DNA of 64,000 nt from an uncultured Clostridium sp. (GCA_947648905.1 CANSPP010000002.1:186001-250000); one strand, 5' to 3'; counted from the stretch's first letter, positions 32,333 through 45,349 are shown. Translations and numbers: made by a program. Notes: a model not told the origin generated them from the sequence alone.

Positions 32333-35300
32333 TTACCTTTCATGGTCTTTGTTTTTATCTTTTTCATTTTCTTCTATTTCATCATTTGATGTATCTAATA
32401 CTTGCTTTTCTTTTTCATCTAGCTTTAATAAAATATTTAATTCTTCAAGTTTTTTCATTTTTTCTTTTAATTCTTCTTCTTTTGGAAATGGCTTTTGAAC
32501 TTCTATTTTTGCTGTTTCAAGTTGCTTTTCAATATCTTCTATTCTCAACTTTGCATCTGGAATCTTATCTTTTATTGCTTCTAGTGCATTATTTATTCTT
32601 GTAATATTACCAAAAGTATCACTACCTAAAAAAATACTATAACTATATTTATTTCTCATAGTCATAGTAAATTTCTTTTCTACTGAATTAAAACCAAGTT
32701 CTAATCTAAATCCCCTATATTCTCCTATATCTTCAATATCTGGATTTGATTTTGATTTGCAAACTTCTAGTATTGCTTTTCCTGCTTGCTCTTTATCAGT
32801 ATATTCAATTCCTTTAAGTGTCATTTTAGAAAAGCCATCTTCATTTGGTATTGTGTTATCTTCTAGCTGCTTGACATCAGCTTCTAGTGCATCGACCTTT
32901 TCTTGTATCTCTTTTATTTGATTTGGATATGATCTTGCAATTTTATCTTCTAAATCATAAATCTGGCTTTGATAACTTTGTCTTACTATTTTTAATTTTG
33001 CAACTTCTGAATCTAACTGTGTCTTTTCTAGTATATATTTATTTCCTGTTGCTAAAGCCTTAATTTCTCCATAGCTCAATGCCGTTTCATCTATATCATC
33101 TGCTGTTCTATCTGGAGTCTTTGAAGTCATTATTTGTGATATAAAGCCTTGCTTTCTCTCTAACATTTGGAATAAATAAGCATCAAATGTTTTCTCTGTT
33201 ACATAGGTGTATATATGCACTTGCTTATTTTGATTTCCTTGTCGTACTCCTCTACCATTTCTTTGTGTTAAATCTGCTGGTCTATATGGTGTGTCTAAAT
33301 GATGCAAGGCAATTATTTTATCTTGCACATTTGTACCTGCTCCCATTTTGCTTGTACTTCCCATTAACACTCTAATTTCGCCTTTTCTTACTTTAGCAAA
33401 TAGTTCTTTCTTTTTAGTTTCATTATCTGCTTCATGTATAAAGGCAATTTCTTCTCGTGGAATACCTTTTAATACTAGCTTTCTTCTTAAATCGTTATAA
33501 ACATCAGTAAATACATAATTTCCCTCGTCATCAAATTTTTCTTCAAATTGCTTTGGTGTAGACAAATCACAGAATACTAATTGTGTTAGTTTTTGTTCTT
33601 TATTTTCTTCCCATATTTTATAGATGTTATTTGCACAAGTTCCAACTTTTCCATTTTCATTATCTTCTAACATTTCATTCATAAGTCTTTGGTCTAGTGC
33701 AAGTTTTCTACCCTCATTAGTAATTTTTAGCATATTATCTTCGCTAGGATCTACACTACCTTTTCTAATAGCTTCTGCTCTTTCTCCTAACTCTGCTACC
33801 ATATCTTGCTGCATTTGACTAGGTTTTACTATTTCATCATGCCTTACTACTTCTGGTGTTGGTAAATTTAAAGTATCAGCAGTTTGAATATCTGCAACTT
33901 CTTTGAATAAACTCATTAACTCTGGTAAATTATGAAATTTTGAGAATCTTGTTTTACTCCTATAACTTGTTCCGTTCTGGCGAAAGTTCCATTGCAGTTA
34001 CTGTTTCCCCAAAAATAGATGCCCAATTATCAAAATGTTCAAGTCCCATTTTTCTTAAATCATTATATTGTAAATATCGTTGCATAGTATATAATTCTAC
34101 CATTGAGTTACTTACAGGTGTACCTGTTGCAAATACTACCCCTCTGCCCTCTGTTATCTCATCCATATAACGACATTTCATATATAAATCACTACTCTTT
34201 TGTGCATCTGTCTGTGAAATTCCACCTACATTGTTCATTTTAGTATATAAAAATAAATTCTTGTAGTTATGTGCTTCATCTACAAATATTTTATCTATTC
34301 CTAACTGTTCAAAGTTGATTACATCATCTTTTCTTGTTTGTGAATTTAATTTCTCAAGTTTGCTTTCTAACCCTCGTCTTGTTTTTTCCATTTGTTTTAT
34401 AGTAAAATTCTCTGCCTTATCTCTTTTAGCTTGTGCTATTCCTGCTATAATATCTGCAATTTGCTTTTCAATTAGCTGCTGTTGTCTTTCTATTGACATA
34501 GGAATCTTTTCAAATTGTGAATGTCCGTATAATTACTGCATCAAAATCTCCAGTAGCAATACGAGAGCAAAACTTTTTTCTGTTAGCTGTTGCAAAGTCT
34601 TTTTTAGTTGCTACCATAATGTTTGCACTTGGATATAACTGTAAGAACTCTGCTGCGAATTGTTCAATGATGTGATTAGGCACAACAAAAATAGACTTGT
34701 TACAAAGTCCAAGCCTTTTACTTTCCATAGCACCGAGCAACCATTTCAAAGGTCTTTCCTGCTCCGTACCTCATGTGCTAGCAGTGTATTTCTTCCATAC
34801 AAAATATGAGCAATGGCATTTTGTTGATGCTTCCTTAATTTTATCTCTGGATTCATACCTACAAAATTCAAATGACTTCCGTCATATTCACGAGGACGAA
34901 TGCTATTGAATTTATCATTATATAACCTTACTAATCGTTCTCTTCTTTCTACATCATTAAAAATCCAATCTTCAAATGCTTGCTTAATTTGGTCTTGCTT
35001 TGCTTGTGCAATAGCTGTTTCTTTTGCATTAAATTCTCTCTTCTTGTTTCCGTCAATATCTGTTACAGTATCAAATACTTTCACATCTTTTAAATTTAAT
35101 GTTTTTTCAATAATTTCATAGGCATTTACTCTATTTGTCCCATAAGTTTTATTCGCTTTTACATTTGAATAATCATAATTTTTACTTGTTATATACCATT
35201 GTGAATTATACTCACTAAATTTTACTTTCATATTCCATTGTGCATGATTTGGAGTTTCTAACAATTCATACATAAAACTATCAATAATCTCTGTTGGTAT

Positions 35301-38300
35301 CCATGTTGCCCCTAACTTTATTCCAATTTCATTAGCTGTTAAATCTTTTGGCATTACTTGTTTTAATGCTTCTATATTAGTTGCAAATTCTGGGTGCATT
35401 CCAACTGATGCTTCTGCCATTTTTAGTTTTTCTCTTATATTTCCTGAAAGGTATTCATCACTTGTTACATATTTATTATTTTCCATAGGAAGTTTATAAA
35501 TAATACCATCTAGTTCTTTTACTAACTCTTCTTGTGTTTTGTTTGTAAGTTTTGACATATATTCTAAATCAACACTTGCTTTCTCTGATAATGATACAAT
35601 TAGTGCTTCATTTGCAGTATCAACACTTGTTATCTCTTTATATGCTTTGATAGTTCTTTTTGAGAACATATCTGCTTTTCTCACAAATCTGCCCTCGCTG
35701 TCCATTACTTCTAATGAACATAGTAAATAATAACTACTGTCAGCTTCAAAAGCTAAACGATTTCCTCTACTGTTGATAATTCCATATTTCTTAACATAGT
35801 TGTCATACATTCTATTTAATTTTGCTTGTGCTACTTTTATGTTTTCTTCTGGATAATCTTCTGTTTGTAAATCTATTAAATCTCTTACACAATCACGAAG
35901 TTCTATCATTCCTTTTATTCTGCTTATTGTAGTAATTGGCAGGTCTTGTTCTGCCATTACACTATTTTCTCTAAAATATACTTTTCCATCAATAATAGTA
36001 TAAGAAAAGTTTTTTACAGAAGGATCTGCTGGGAGCATTGTTTCTTCTCTTTCTTCAATATCTCCTATTTCGTATTCTGTAATTTCTCCTTCTATCTTCT
36101 CTTTTGCTTCATCTAATAAAGTCTTTAATTCTATTCCCTCATAAGGTTTACAAGTCGAATCTGGTCTACCATATTGTGTAGGCTCCATTTCCATTGTTCC
36201 TAGTATCATGTCTGGATTATCGACAAAATATTTATTCATTGTAATACCATTTTTATCAGTATCTAAATAAACCCAGTCTGGCATAATGTCTGTCATATTC
36301 TCTCTTTTTTTCAAAAATAGTATATCTGAAGTTACTTTTGTTCCTGCGTTTTTTGTAAATGTGTTATTAGGTAGCCTTATCGCTCCCAATAGCTCTGCTC
36401 TTTGTGCAATATACTTTCTAACTTCTGAATTCTTTTTGTCCATTGTTCCTTTTGAGGTAATAAAAGCAATAACCCCACCGTGGTCTAACCTTATCTAGTG
36501 TTTTTGCAAAAAAGTAATCATGTGTTAGAAACTTATTCTTATTGTATCTTTTATCGTTTGGCTTATATTCATCAAATGGTACATTGCCGAACTGCTACAT
36601 CAAAAAAGCTATCTGGTAATTCTACTTTTTCATAGGCATTTACTGCTATTGTAGACTTTTGATATAATTGTTGTGCTATTCTTCCAGATATAGAATCAAT
36701 CTCAACACCATACATTTTGCATTCTTTTAATTGTGTTGGTAACATTCCAAAGAAATTTCCAACACCACATGATGGCTCTAATATATTTGCTTCTTTTAAT
36801 CCCATATTTTGTAGTATTTCATACATTGAATTGATTACAATAGGTGGTGTGTAAAATGCTGTCAGTACAGAACTTCTAGCATTTTTATATTCCTCATCAT
36901 TTAATAATTCTTTTAATATTTTATATTCATTTGACCAACTACTATCATCTTCTTTAAATGCTTGTTGTAGTCCACCCCATCCAACATATTTCGACATAAT
37001 TTCTTGTTCTTCTGGAGTCGCATACCTATTTTCCTCTTCACACTTTTTCAATACTTTAATTGCAGCAATATTTCGTTCAAATTTTTCTCTAGGTGTTCCT
37101 ATTCCTAAATCATTATCTGTAATTTTATAGTTATTTCTATTTTCTAGTGCTATTTCTGGGTGTAATACGAAGTCCTGAATTTTGTTTTTAGTTCTTACAA
37201 AATTAGGCTTAATATCTTGTTTAGGGAAGTTTCTTTCATTTTGATTATATAGACTTTCAAAGGTTAAAATACTTTCTTCTCTAAAAATAGGTATAGGCAT
37301 TTGTAAGTCTTGCAGTTCTATTTTATCTTTTTCTAGGTCTATACTGTATATATTATATGCTCTGTCAGATTCTAAATAAACTTTTTGCCCTACCTTATAT
37401 GGCTTTTCTTGTTCAACTTGTTGCTTATTTTCTCCTTGTTGTTCTTCTGTTTCTTGCTGTACTATCTCTTCTTTTTGAGTTTCTTGTTTTTCTACTTTTC
37501 TTTCATATTCTACTTCTAATTTTTTTATGATTTCTTTTAAATCATTTGTAAAATCATTTACTTCATTTTCTTGTTTTAATATTTCTTTTAGATATTGTAT
37601 TGTTTGTTGTATAGATTCCGAATTTTTTAAATCATCTCTAATTTGTTCTATTGGTACTTCATTAAGATCATATATATCATAAGTATTGTAAAAGTCATAC
37701 AAATCTTGTTCTAGTGTTTGACCTTTATCATTATCTACTTCTGCTGAATTTTCTTTTTGTTCTTTTACAATTAAATGGTCATTTGAATAATTATCTTTGA
37801 CTTTTCTTTCAAATTCATCAAAGCTCATTTGTTTATTAAGTATTGGAAATTTTGTATCAATTAAGGTAACTACATTGTCCTTTATACCTGCAATTTCATA
37901 CTTATCTGCACCAATATAGACAGTATCTCCTAAATGATATTCATAATGTGGAACTCTTTTCTCTAATATTGATATTATCACATCTAGTTCATGTTTTTGT
38001 GAGTCTGTATCTGCAATATTTTCTCTTATTTTATTTAAAGCATTTACATAGTCATTTACATTTCTCGTATCACTTATATCTGATTTTACTATTTCAATAT
38101 TTTCTTCATCTGTGTTTAAAGCTGCTGTATCATCTGGATAATTATATAAATCTGATGGCTTAACAAATGAATATACTCTTTTGGCAAGCTCATACTCTTG
38201 TTGTTCTGCTTGATTTTCTAATTTTTCTTCTGCTTCTCTTAATTCTTTTGCTTGTTCTTGCTCTTTTAGCCAATTAGGGTATTCTGCAAGTTCCTTTTCA

Positions 38301-40225
38301 TTCAAATATCTTTCTACCTTAATAAGTTCTGTTATTCTTTTTGCTACATCATTCCAACTTATTGTTGTTGTAATTTCATCTTTGAAATAACCTCTATTTA
38401 ATGTCATACCTTTAGGAGAACATTGCAAACCTATTCCTGATCCAGATACAGTTCCAGTTGTTCCATAATAGCCTAATCCATACATTTTCTTTAGATAGTC
38501 TGCATTATCTTTTAATGACAAATGTGTTTCAAATTGTTGATATATAGAATATTTGCTGAATGTTCCTCTTTCTTGTAATACTCTATCTATAAACTCTTGT
38601 GTAAATTCTAGCTCTGGCTTTTTTTCCACTTCATTGATTAAAGACATTTGGTCTGTAACAGATGAGATTCTTGTTTTCACATCTTTTAATTGATTAAGCA
38701 TAATCATAGCTTCATAATTATCAATTAAATTTTCCCATGAAATAAAACTTTCTGTATCTCTTGATAAAAAACTACCTTTCCATACTAAAAGTCCATTTTC
38801 AAATGCTTTATAGCCATATCTTTCATCATTTATTATAATTTCTGTATAATCAATATTAAAGCTACCTTTTAGAAATTCTGCTCGTTTACTTTTGCCTTTT
38901 TCATTTTCAAAGTATTGTCTGATTTCACTATTAGAAACTCTTAAATGTGGTGCATTAGTTAGTATTTGATTAACTTTTGCATCTGTAACAACATAAGGAC
39001 AGTCCTTACTACTGTCCCTACTATAAATACCTAAATGTAAATTATTTCGTTCGCTGCTATCTCCTCTGCTGTCGCTTTGATGTTGTTCATGAATCCTACC
39101 CATGTCATTTGGTCTTTGGCTTTCAATTCTTCTGTTATCCCTTGTTGTTTCTTCATCATCTCTACCAATTCTTCCACTCTCTGGCTCACTTGTTCCTGTA
39201 CTTGTGTCAAGTGTTGTGCTAGTTTCTTGTTCATTACTAATATTGTCAACTCGTGGTTTTTGTGATTCTTTAGATAATTGTATCTCATCAGAGCGTATTT
39301 TCCTGCTGGTATCTTCTCTTTCTCCATTACTAGGTTGGGCATGTAATAATCCCCTTGTTTCGTGTACTCTATTTTCTCTACCATCTTCTTTTCCTCCTTT
39401 GATTTTTTCATTATCATTAGAATACATCTCTTTATCAAATTTTTCTATTGTACGATTTTTTAATTTTTCACTTTTTTGTAGATTTGCAACTGTCCTTGCA
39501 ATTTCTCTCAAACCCATTTCTGCTATATCACTTACACTTGCACCTAATGTTGTTATAACTTCTTGGTTATTAAAGTATTTTATATATGATAACTCTTGCT
39601 CTTGTATTTGATCTTTTGCATTTATTCCACATCTAGTCATCATCATATAGCTTACACTTGCCCATGTAGTTGTAATAAGCATAGTTTTTATTTCATCATC
39701 TGATATAGTTTCAAGCATTGAGTTTTTCTTGTTTTTTATAATTGATGTAAAATAATCTTCTATATTATCTACTACCATATTATAACTTGCTGAAATTATA
39801 GCTTGTGATAGATTTTCTTTTGAGCTTATATCTCCAAAATTGGCTTCTAAACTTTCGATTATATCTTCTTCATAATTTTGTTTTATAGTCCATAATTTAT
39901 ACTCTGTATTATTATAATTGTTGGTATCTGATAAGTCAAACACTAACTTAAATGGATATTCACTATATGGATTTTTATCGAATACATATATTGGTTTTGC
40001 CCCACTATTTACCCATCTATGTGGTACTACTTTTTTATTCCATTCTTGCATAGTTGCACAAGCTCTTGCATCTGGTCGCTGTGCATATATAAGAATTTGG
40101 TCATCAAAATCATATTTGAAATTCCATGAACTGCTATCTAAAAACTTTCTCCAATTTTCTGCACTTTGTGAAAGTTCATTTATAACTTCTTTATAGAGTT
40201 GTCTTGTTTCTGTTATTTTTCCCAA
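32333..40225 (-). CDS. Giant DNA methylase-SNF2 helicase fusion, six CGG shift sites
   Basis: Restored length is 2628 aa from TTG at 40225 (GAGGAGG upstream). The N-terminal part is ArdC/LPD-like, then comes a methylase core (EPSCGVGNFFGMLP; AVGNVPFDEYKPN) and a C-terminal SNF2 helicase (AHEVGAGKTFEMVAGAM, FVDEAHNYKN, FATGTPVSNSM, RNGRGVRQGNQ). In-frame CGG at 36587-36589, 36478-36480, 34764-34766, 34733-34735, 34525-34527 and 33972-33974 break it into five zero-frame ORFs. Skipping one C each restores AVGNVPF, RPGGVIAF, HEVGAGKT, MVAGAM, IIGHSQFEKIPMS and SPEGTSYR. 7893 nt minus 6 is exactly 2629 codons. It probably protects or processes transferred DNA. Confidence 0.88.
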
Positions 40226-40242
40226 ACTATTCCTCCTCTACA

Positions 40243-40554
40243 TTATTGTCTTTTCATTTTCCTTGTATAATCTTCATCTACTTTTAATACATTATCAAAT
40301 GCAGAAAGTAATAAAACTATTAGTTCTGCTGCTTCTTTTTGGAATAGTCCAATGTCTATTATAGATATTTCTCCCTCTTCATCTTTTTGTGGTATAGAAT
40401 ATCTTAATAATAGATCTTGTAAGTTTTTAGCTTTTTCTTTCCATTCTTCTGTTACAATATTTTCTTCTTGAAATGCAAGTAATGCCATTAGTTTATTAAA
40501 GTTTCCTTTATTTACAATGAATTTTACTGATGGCTTTTTATAATGTTCTATCAT
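40243..40554 (-). CDS. Element hypothetical protein, 103 aa
   Basis: A helical soluble protein (KLMALLAFQEENIVTEEWKE followed by IGLFQKEAAELIVLLLSAFD). It lies between the 71-aa gene and the methylase-helicase, in the same operon with 2-20 bp gaps. The family is not recognised. Confidence 0.6.
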   Translation of the reverse strand: MIEHYKKPSVKFIVNKGNFNKLMALLAFQEENIVTEEWKEKAKNLQDLLLRYSIPQKDEEGEISIIDIGLFQKEAAELIVLLLSAFDNVLKVDEDYTRKMKRQ

Positions 40555-40556
40555 AG

Positions 40557-40772
40557 TTATCTCCTTTCTGTTTCCTCTTTTCCTGCTAAAAATCCTATTA
40601 CATTTTTCTTTGCTACTGCTTCTTTTAAATCCATAATAAAACTTTTTTCAACAGGGCTAAACTGTTTCAAATCTTCCCATTTTAAGGCTTTTATTTTTTG
40701 TTCTGAATCTATATTGTTTTCAAATAATTTTTCCAATGTCTTTACACTTTGTGTTAGTGTATATTGTGGCAT
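40557..40772 (-). CDS. Element hypothetical protein, 71 aa
   Basis: The small protein (PQYTLTQSVKTLEKLFENN, ending with KKNVIGFLAGKEETERR) follows a strong AAGGAGG. It is typical of short ORFs downstream of the adhesin in such elements; function unknown. Confidence 0.6.
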   Translation of the reverse strand: MPQYTLTQSVKTLEKLFENNIDSEQKIKALKWEDLKQFSPVEKSFIMDLKEAVAKKNVIGFLAGKEETERR

Positions 40773-40796
40773 GATAATTCCTCCTTAAATTGAATT

Positions 40797-40822
40797 AAGG
40801 TGGCTAATTAAAGCCACCTTGT
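40797..40822 (-). terminator. Hairpin after the adhesin gene
   Basis: AAGGTGGCT and AGCCACCTT form a perfect 9-bp stem with a 6-nt loop directly after the adhesin stop. The T-tract on the minus strand is weak (AATTCAATTT), so it may be only partly effective. Confidence 0.65.
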
Positions 40823-40829
40823 TATTGGT

Positions 40830-43800
40830 CTATTTTTTATTTACTGATTTTCTCTTTTTATATTCGTGTACTCCCACACTAGCTAATGCAAGTATAGATA
40901 AGCCTAATAAACCTGCATATAGTTTTAAGTTACTATTATCTCCAGTTTTTGGTGTATCTACTGGTACATTTTCAAATTCAAAAGTATATGTTGAATCTTC
41001 ACTTTCTACTTTCTCATTATCAATAAATATTCCTTTGTCATTCATTTCAACTTTGATTACTTTATCTGATAATACATAACCCTTTGGTGCAGCAATTTCC
41101 TTAATATAATAAGTTCCATATCGTAAATCTTCAAATAAAACTGTTCCATTTTCTTTATCTGATTTTACTTCTTTTATAAGTTTTGTGCATTCTGCATCTT
41201 CATATATTCCAAAAGTAAATTTATCTTTGATAACTTCTTTTGTATTACTATCAATTTTTACTAATTTAATATTTTGAAGAATAGGCATATCTTTCATTTC
41301 TACTCTTTGTGTTTCTTTATCTTCACTCACAGTAAACTCGATTTCTTCTGTAATCTCATAGCCATAAGGTGCAGTAATTTCAACTAATTTGTATTTTTTG
41401 TTTTCTTCTAATCCAACTACTTTATGTGGCTCTTTTGTAGATGTCCATTCATCTATTACATTGCCATCTTCGTCAATTACTTTCAATTCTGCTCCTTCAA
41501 TTTCTTCGCCTGTTACTAGATCTGTTTTTACAACTTCTAATATTTTGTCAATCATTATTACTTTTTGAGTTTCTTTATCACTTGTTACTGTAAATTTTAC
41601 ATCAGTAGCTTTTACATAGCCATCTACCACGATTTCTTCGTGTAATATATATTCTTCGTTTTCAATAAGTCCATTTACTTTGTGTGGCTCTTTACCAGAA
41701 ACCCATTTATCTACAATGTTCTTTGTTTTAGTGCTTGTAACAACTAAAGTAGCTCCCTCTAGTTCATTTCCACTAATATCTTGTTTTGATATTTCAACTA
41801 CTTTATCTATCATTTTCACTTCTTGTGTTTCTTTATCAGTAGTTACAGTAAATTTAACTTCATTTGATATAACAAATCCATCTGGTGCATATTGTTCAAT
41901 AAGTGTATATGTTTTTCCCTCTACTAAATTGTTAATTCTATGTGGCTCTTTTGTAGATGTCCACTCATCAACTACATTATTATCTTCATCAATAACTTGA
42001 AGTTCTGCTCCTTCAATCTCATTTCCACCAATGTCTTGTTTTGTCATTGTTACTACTTTATCTATCATTGTTACTTTTTGAATCTCTGCTGTATTTTCTA
42101 CTTTGAATTTGATTTCTGTTGCTACCACAAATCCATTTGGTGCTGTTTCTTCTTTTAGTGTATATTCTTTTCCTACAACTAAACCTTCTATTTTGTGAGT
42201 TTTTTCAGTAGATACCCAACTATCAATAACTTCGTTATTTTCGTCTGTAATAGTTAGTTTTGCACCAACTAACTCTTTTTCTCCTGTTATATCTGTTTTG
42301 CTAACTTCTATTGCTGTTGTTCTATTTTCAATATCTTTCTCTACAACATATTCTTTTGTTACTGTATCTTTTTGTTCAAATATTACTTCGTATTCTGTTT
42401 TATCTAATACTGCTCCATCTATTGTTGTTAGTTCTTTTAAGTGATATTTGCCCATTGGTAAATTTGAAACTGTTAATGTTCCATCAGCTTTTAAATTATA
42501 TTTTCCTACTACTTTTCCTTTTTCATATATAGTAGATCCGTCAGCATAATCAATTATTTTTTCATCTGCTACTAATTCAAAAGATATTTTTGTAAAGTCA
42601 ATATCTTTTATCATTGTTTTGTCCATATCTTCTCTTAATGCTACTTTTTTATTTAATTTTAGTGTTCCTGTTGGTTGCTCATTTTTTACTGTTACTGTAA
42701 TCCAAGCATCCCAGTCTTTATCATAATTTAGTGTAGAGTTTCTGTTATCTACTTTAAAAGTTAATTCTTCATCTAATTGTATAAATCCTGTTGGAATTTT
42801 TATTTCAGTTAATTTATACTTTCCTGCTTCTAACTTTGTTTCTGTTTTTGCAACTCCCTCGCTGTTTGTAGTCCAAGTTTTATAATATTTATCGCTAATT
42901 TTACATTGTACTTGTTCCCATTTGTTTGTATCTTCATTTAATCTATATAATTCAAATGTTGCATTAGAATAAGTTACAAATTTTCCTGTCTTTTTATCTT
43001 GTTTTTGCATTTTTATATATGCCTCAAATGGCAAATCATTTTCAACAAGTTCTTTAACTGGTGTTTTACTGTCTTTATCTATTGTTACATAGAATTGTTC
43101 AACTGTTGTTATCTCTGGAGATGGTGTATAAGTTTCATTTACTGTATATTCTCCATAAGCTAAAAGTCCAGAAATTCCGTGTCCATTAGTTCCTGTTCTA
43201 AATATTGAATATTCATCTGTTGCAAACTCGCTTAAATGTTTCTTTGCTTCATCAAAACTTCCGTAATAGTCAACATATTTTGAAAGTATTGCTGTAAATT
43301 CTGCATTTGCTACTGTTTCTGCTGTTGCATTTTCATTTGTGCTAACCTTGATTACTTCAAAAGGTGCTTTTTCTACTGTATTTGTAACTGTTCCTGCTAC
43401 TTCTATAACCTTTGTATTCATATCTCTGTATGAAAATGTATAATCATACACTTTTGTATCTGGCATATAACCTGTTGGTACTATGGTTTCTTTTGCATAA
43501 TATTTTCCCATTGGTAGTCCTGTTAATTTTGTTCCCTCTACACTTATTTTTGCAGGTGTATTATTATTTGTTATTTTTATACTAGCTACTCCATACTCAT
43601 TGAAAGTAAATGTTGCAATTTGTTCATCTTTATCAAAATATTTTATTGTTCCTGCAACATTTGTTATTCTTTCTTTTGCATATAAAGTATATTCAGTTCC
43701 TTTAAGTGTTGCATCTCCGTGATGTGACTTTTTATCTACTCTATTTTTATTTCCTGTTTCTTTATCTGTCTTTTCAATAATTAAATTTCCTGTTGGCTCT

Positions 43801-45275
43801 GTATTTTCTACTGTAACACTTCCAAATATAACATTTGTGTTTTGGTCTTTATATCTTAAAGTAACTTCCTTTTGTTCAGTATTTAATAAGTAACCTGTTG
43901 GCACTTCAATTTCCTTAATTTTATATTTTCCAAGTGGCAAATTTGATTTGCTTGCAACTCCTACACTATTGGTTGTAATAGTTGCTACTACATCTCCTTT
44001 TGAGTGGTGTTTTACTGTTCTGGCAACATTGTATATATCTTCATTAGCAATTATTTGAAATTTTGCTCCTTGTACTTTATCTCCATTTGTATTTGTCTTT
44101 GTTACTGTAATTTCTGCTGTTGGCTCTGTGTTTACTATTGCTTGCTCTGTTGTTTGATTAGGTTTTACTTCTGCTGTATAAGTTTCTGTATTTAGTAAAT
44201 AACCTGTTGGGCTTGATTTTTCTTTTATATAGTAAGTTCCTTTTCTTAATTTTTCTAACTTGATTTTTCCATTTGTTACTGTTACATCACGATTAAATCC
44301 ATTTTCTCCTGTTACATTAAATATTGCTCCGTCAACTAAATCTCCATTTGTGTTTAGTTTACTTAACTCTAAATTTCCTAAAAGATTTATTTTGAAACTT
44401 AAAGACATAGTTACAGGATCATTGTAATTCAAAGAGTATAATTGATTTTGTACTCCATCTCTAAAAGTGAAATATACTGTTGAATGTTGGTTATGTGTTT
44501 CTTCTTTGATAACACCCCAATCAAACATTGTATTTTCTGATATTCTTATTGCTTCCTTTGTGCAATCTTCATTTGCTGTAACATTTAATGTATTTTCTCC
44601 TTTGTTATGTGTTATTCTTATCCCATCTACTGTTTTATCAAAACTAACATATTGTCCTAACACATTATTAGAATCTGTAAGTGTTTTTGTTTGTCCTACT
44701 TCAACTGTTATTGTTTCGCTACAAAAACTTGGTTTTCTTTCCATATTATCAATTTTTGCATTTATATCTGCTTTAAATGCTTCATATTGGCTTTGAATAC
44801 TTGCATTTCTAAAAGTAGCATTACTTTGTCCTAATGTTGACCATACCATTTGTTGTGTGAATACATAGTCCATTTTTCTTGAGTTCATATCTGCTGCCAT
44901 TATTCCACCATCAATGCAATAATTACCATATTTTTGATACCACCCAAAGAAAGCTACTTTACAAGCTCTTTTTACTTTAGGATCTGTTGGTGTATTATGT
45001 GTTCCTGTTTCTACTGTTCCTGTTTGTGAATTTACACCATGTTCTGCACAAAATACTGTGATTTTTTCTCCTGTTGTGGTATTTACTAATCTTCTCATAA
45101 GCATTCCTAAATCTGACTTATTATCTGTTGTGTAAATATTAGAATCCCATTGTCCTGCTGTCCATTTTCCACTACCACTATCTGTTACTGCAAAAATAGG
45201 TTGTGCTGTGCTTAACAATGTGATTGCTATAAACATTAAAGCTATAACTTTCTTTAACTTCTTTGCTTTTAACAT
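40830..45275 (-). CDS. SpaA/Cna-B-type surface adhesin with thioester domain
   Basis: The protein has 1481 aa. A signal peptide (about 1-29) is followed by a TQXA/thioester domain with Cys76 (TVFCAEHG) and Gln141 (VFTQQMVW), which can form an internal thioester for covalent host binding. About a dozen Cna-B/SpaA repeats follow, each with a GATxxxVD-like start and an Lxx..YTLxE end, the last few nearly identical in pattern (VTSDKETQKVIMIDK). The C-terminus has DTPKTGDN, a membrane span and KKRKSVNKK, a cell-wall sorting signal. Sortase B of the same element (15426-16169) is the likely anchor enzyme. It may stabilise mating pairs or attach the host. Confidence 0.9.
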   Translation of the reverse strand: MLKAKKLKKVIALMFIAITLLSTAQPIFAVTDSGSGKWTAGQWDSNIYTTDNKSDLGMLMRRLVNTTTGEKITVFCAEHGVNSQTGTVETGTHNTPTDPKVKRACKVAFFGWYQKYGNYCIDGGIMAADMNSRKMDYVFTQQMVWSTLGQSNATFRNASIQSQYEAFKADINAKIDNMERKPSFCSETITVEVGQTKTLTDSNNVLGQYVSFDKTVDGIRITHNKGENTLNVTANEDCTKEAIRISENTMFDWGVIKEETHNQHSTVYFTFRDGVQNQLYSLNYNDPVTMSLSFKINLLGNLELSKLNTNGDLVDGAIFNVTGENGFNRDVTVTNGKIKLEKLRKGTYYIKEKSSPTGYLLNTETYTAEVKPNQTTEQAIVNTEPTAEITVTKTNTNGDKVQGAKFQIIANEDIYNVARTVKHHSKGDVVATITTNSVGVASKSNLPLGKYKIKEIEVPTGYLLNTEQKEVTLRYKDQNTNVIFGSVTVENTEPTGNLIIEKTDKETGNKNRVDKKSHHGDATLKGTEYTLYAKERITNVAGTIKYFDKDEQIATFTFNEYGVASIKITNNNTPAKISVEGTKLTGLPMGKYYAKETIVPTGYMPDTKVYDYTFSYRDMNTKVIEVAGTVTNTVEKAPFEVIKVSTNENATAETVANAEFTAILSKYVDYYGSFDEAKKHLSEFATDEYSIFRTGTNGHGISGLLAYGEYTVNETYTPSPEITTVEQFYVTIDKDSKTPVKELVENDLPFEAYIKMQKQDKKTGKFVTYSNATFELYRLNEDTNKWEQVQCKISDKYYKTWTTNSEGVAKTETKLEAGKYKLTEIKIPTGFIQLDEELTFKVDNRNSTLNYDKDWDAWITVTVKNEQPTGTLKLNKKVALREDMDKTMIKDIDFTKISFELVADEKIIDYADGSTIYEKGKVVGKYNLKADGTLTVSNLPMGKYHLKELTTIDGAVLDKTEYEVIFEQKDTVTKEYVVEKDIENRTTAIEVSKTDITGEKELVGAKLTITDENNEVIDSWVSTEKTHKIEGLVVGKEYTLKEETAPNGFVVATEIKFKVENTAEIQKVTMIDKVVTMTKQDIGGNEIEGAELQVIDEDNNVVDEWTSTKEPHRINNLVEGKTYTLIEQYAPDGFVISNEVKFTVTTDKETQEVKMIDKVVEISKQDISGNELEGATLVVTSTKTKNIVDKWVSGKEPHKVNGLIENEEYILHEEIVVDGYVKATDVKFTVTSDKETQKVIMIDKILEVVKTDLVTGEEIEGAELKVIDEDGNVIDEWTSTKEPHKVVGLEENKKYKLVEITAPYGYEITEEIEFTVSEDKETQRVEMKDMPILQNIKLVKIDSNTKEVIKDKFTFGIYEDAECTKLIKEVKSDKENGTVLFEDLRYGTYYIKEIAAPKGYVLSDKVIKVEMNDKGIFIDNEKVESEDSTYTFEFENVPVDTPKTGDNSNLKLYAGLLGLSILALASVGVHEYKKRKSVNKK

Positions 45276-45295
45276 TAAATTTTCCTCCTTTTAAC

Positions 45296-45330
45296 GAAAA
45301 AAAGAACAAGTCTTTATAACCTGTTCTTAA
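45296..45330 (-). terminator. Terminator after the 243-aa membrane protein
   Basis: AAGAACA and TGTTCTT arms are followed by seven T on the minus strand. It separates the 243-aa gene from the adhesin gene, whose start lies at 45275. Confidence 0.75.
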
Positions 45331-45349
45331 ATCAAATATTATTATTTTG

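Noticed and set aside
41281..44340. Repeats within the adhesin gene as DNA repeats or recombination hot spots
   Set aside because: They are ordinary Cna-B protein repeats, degenerate at DNA level.
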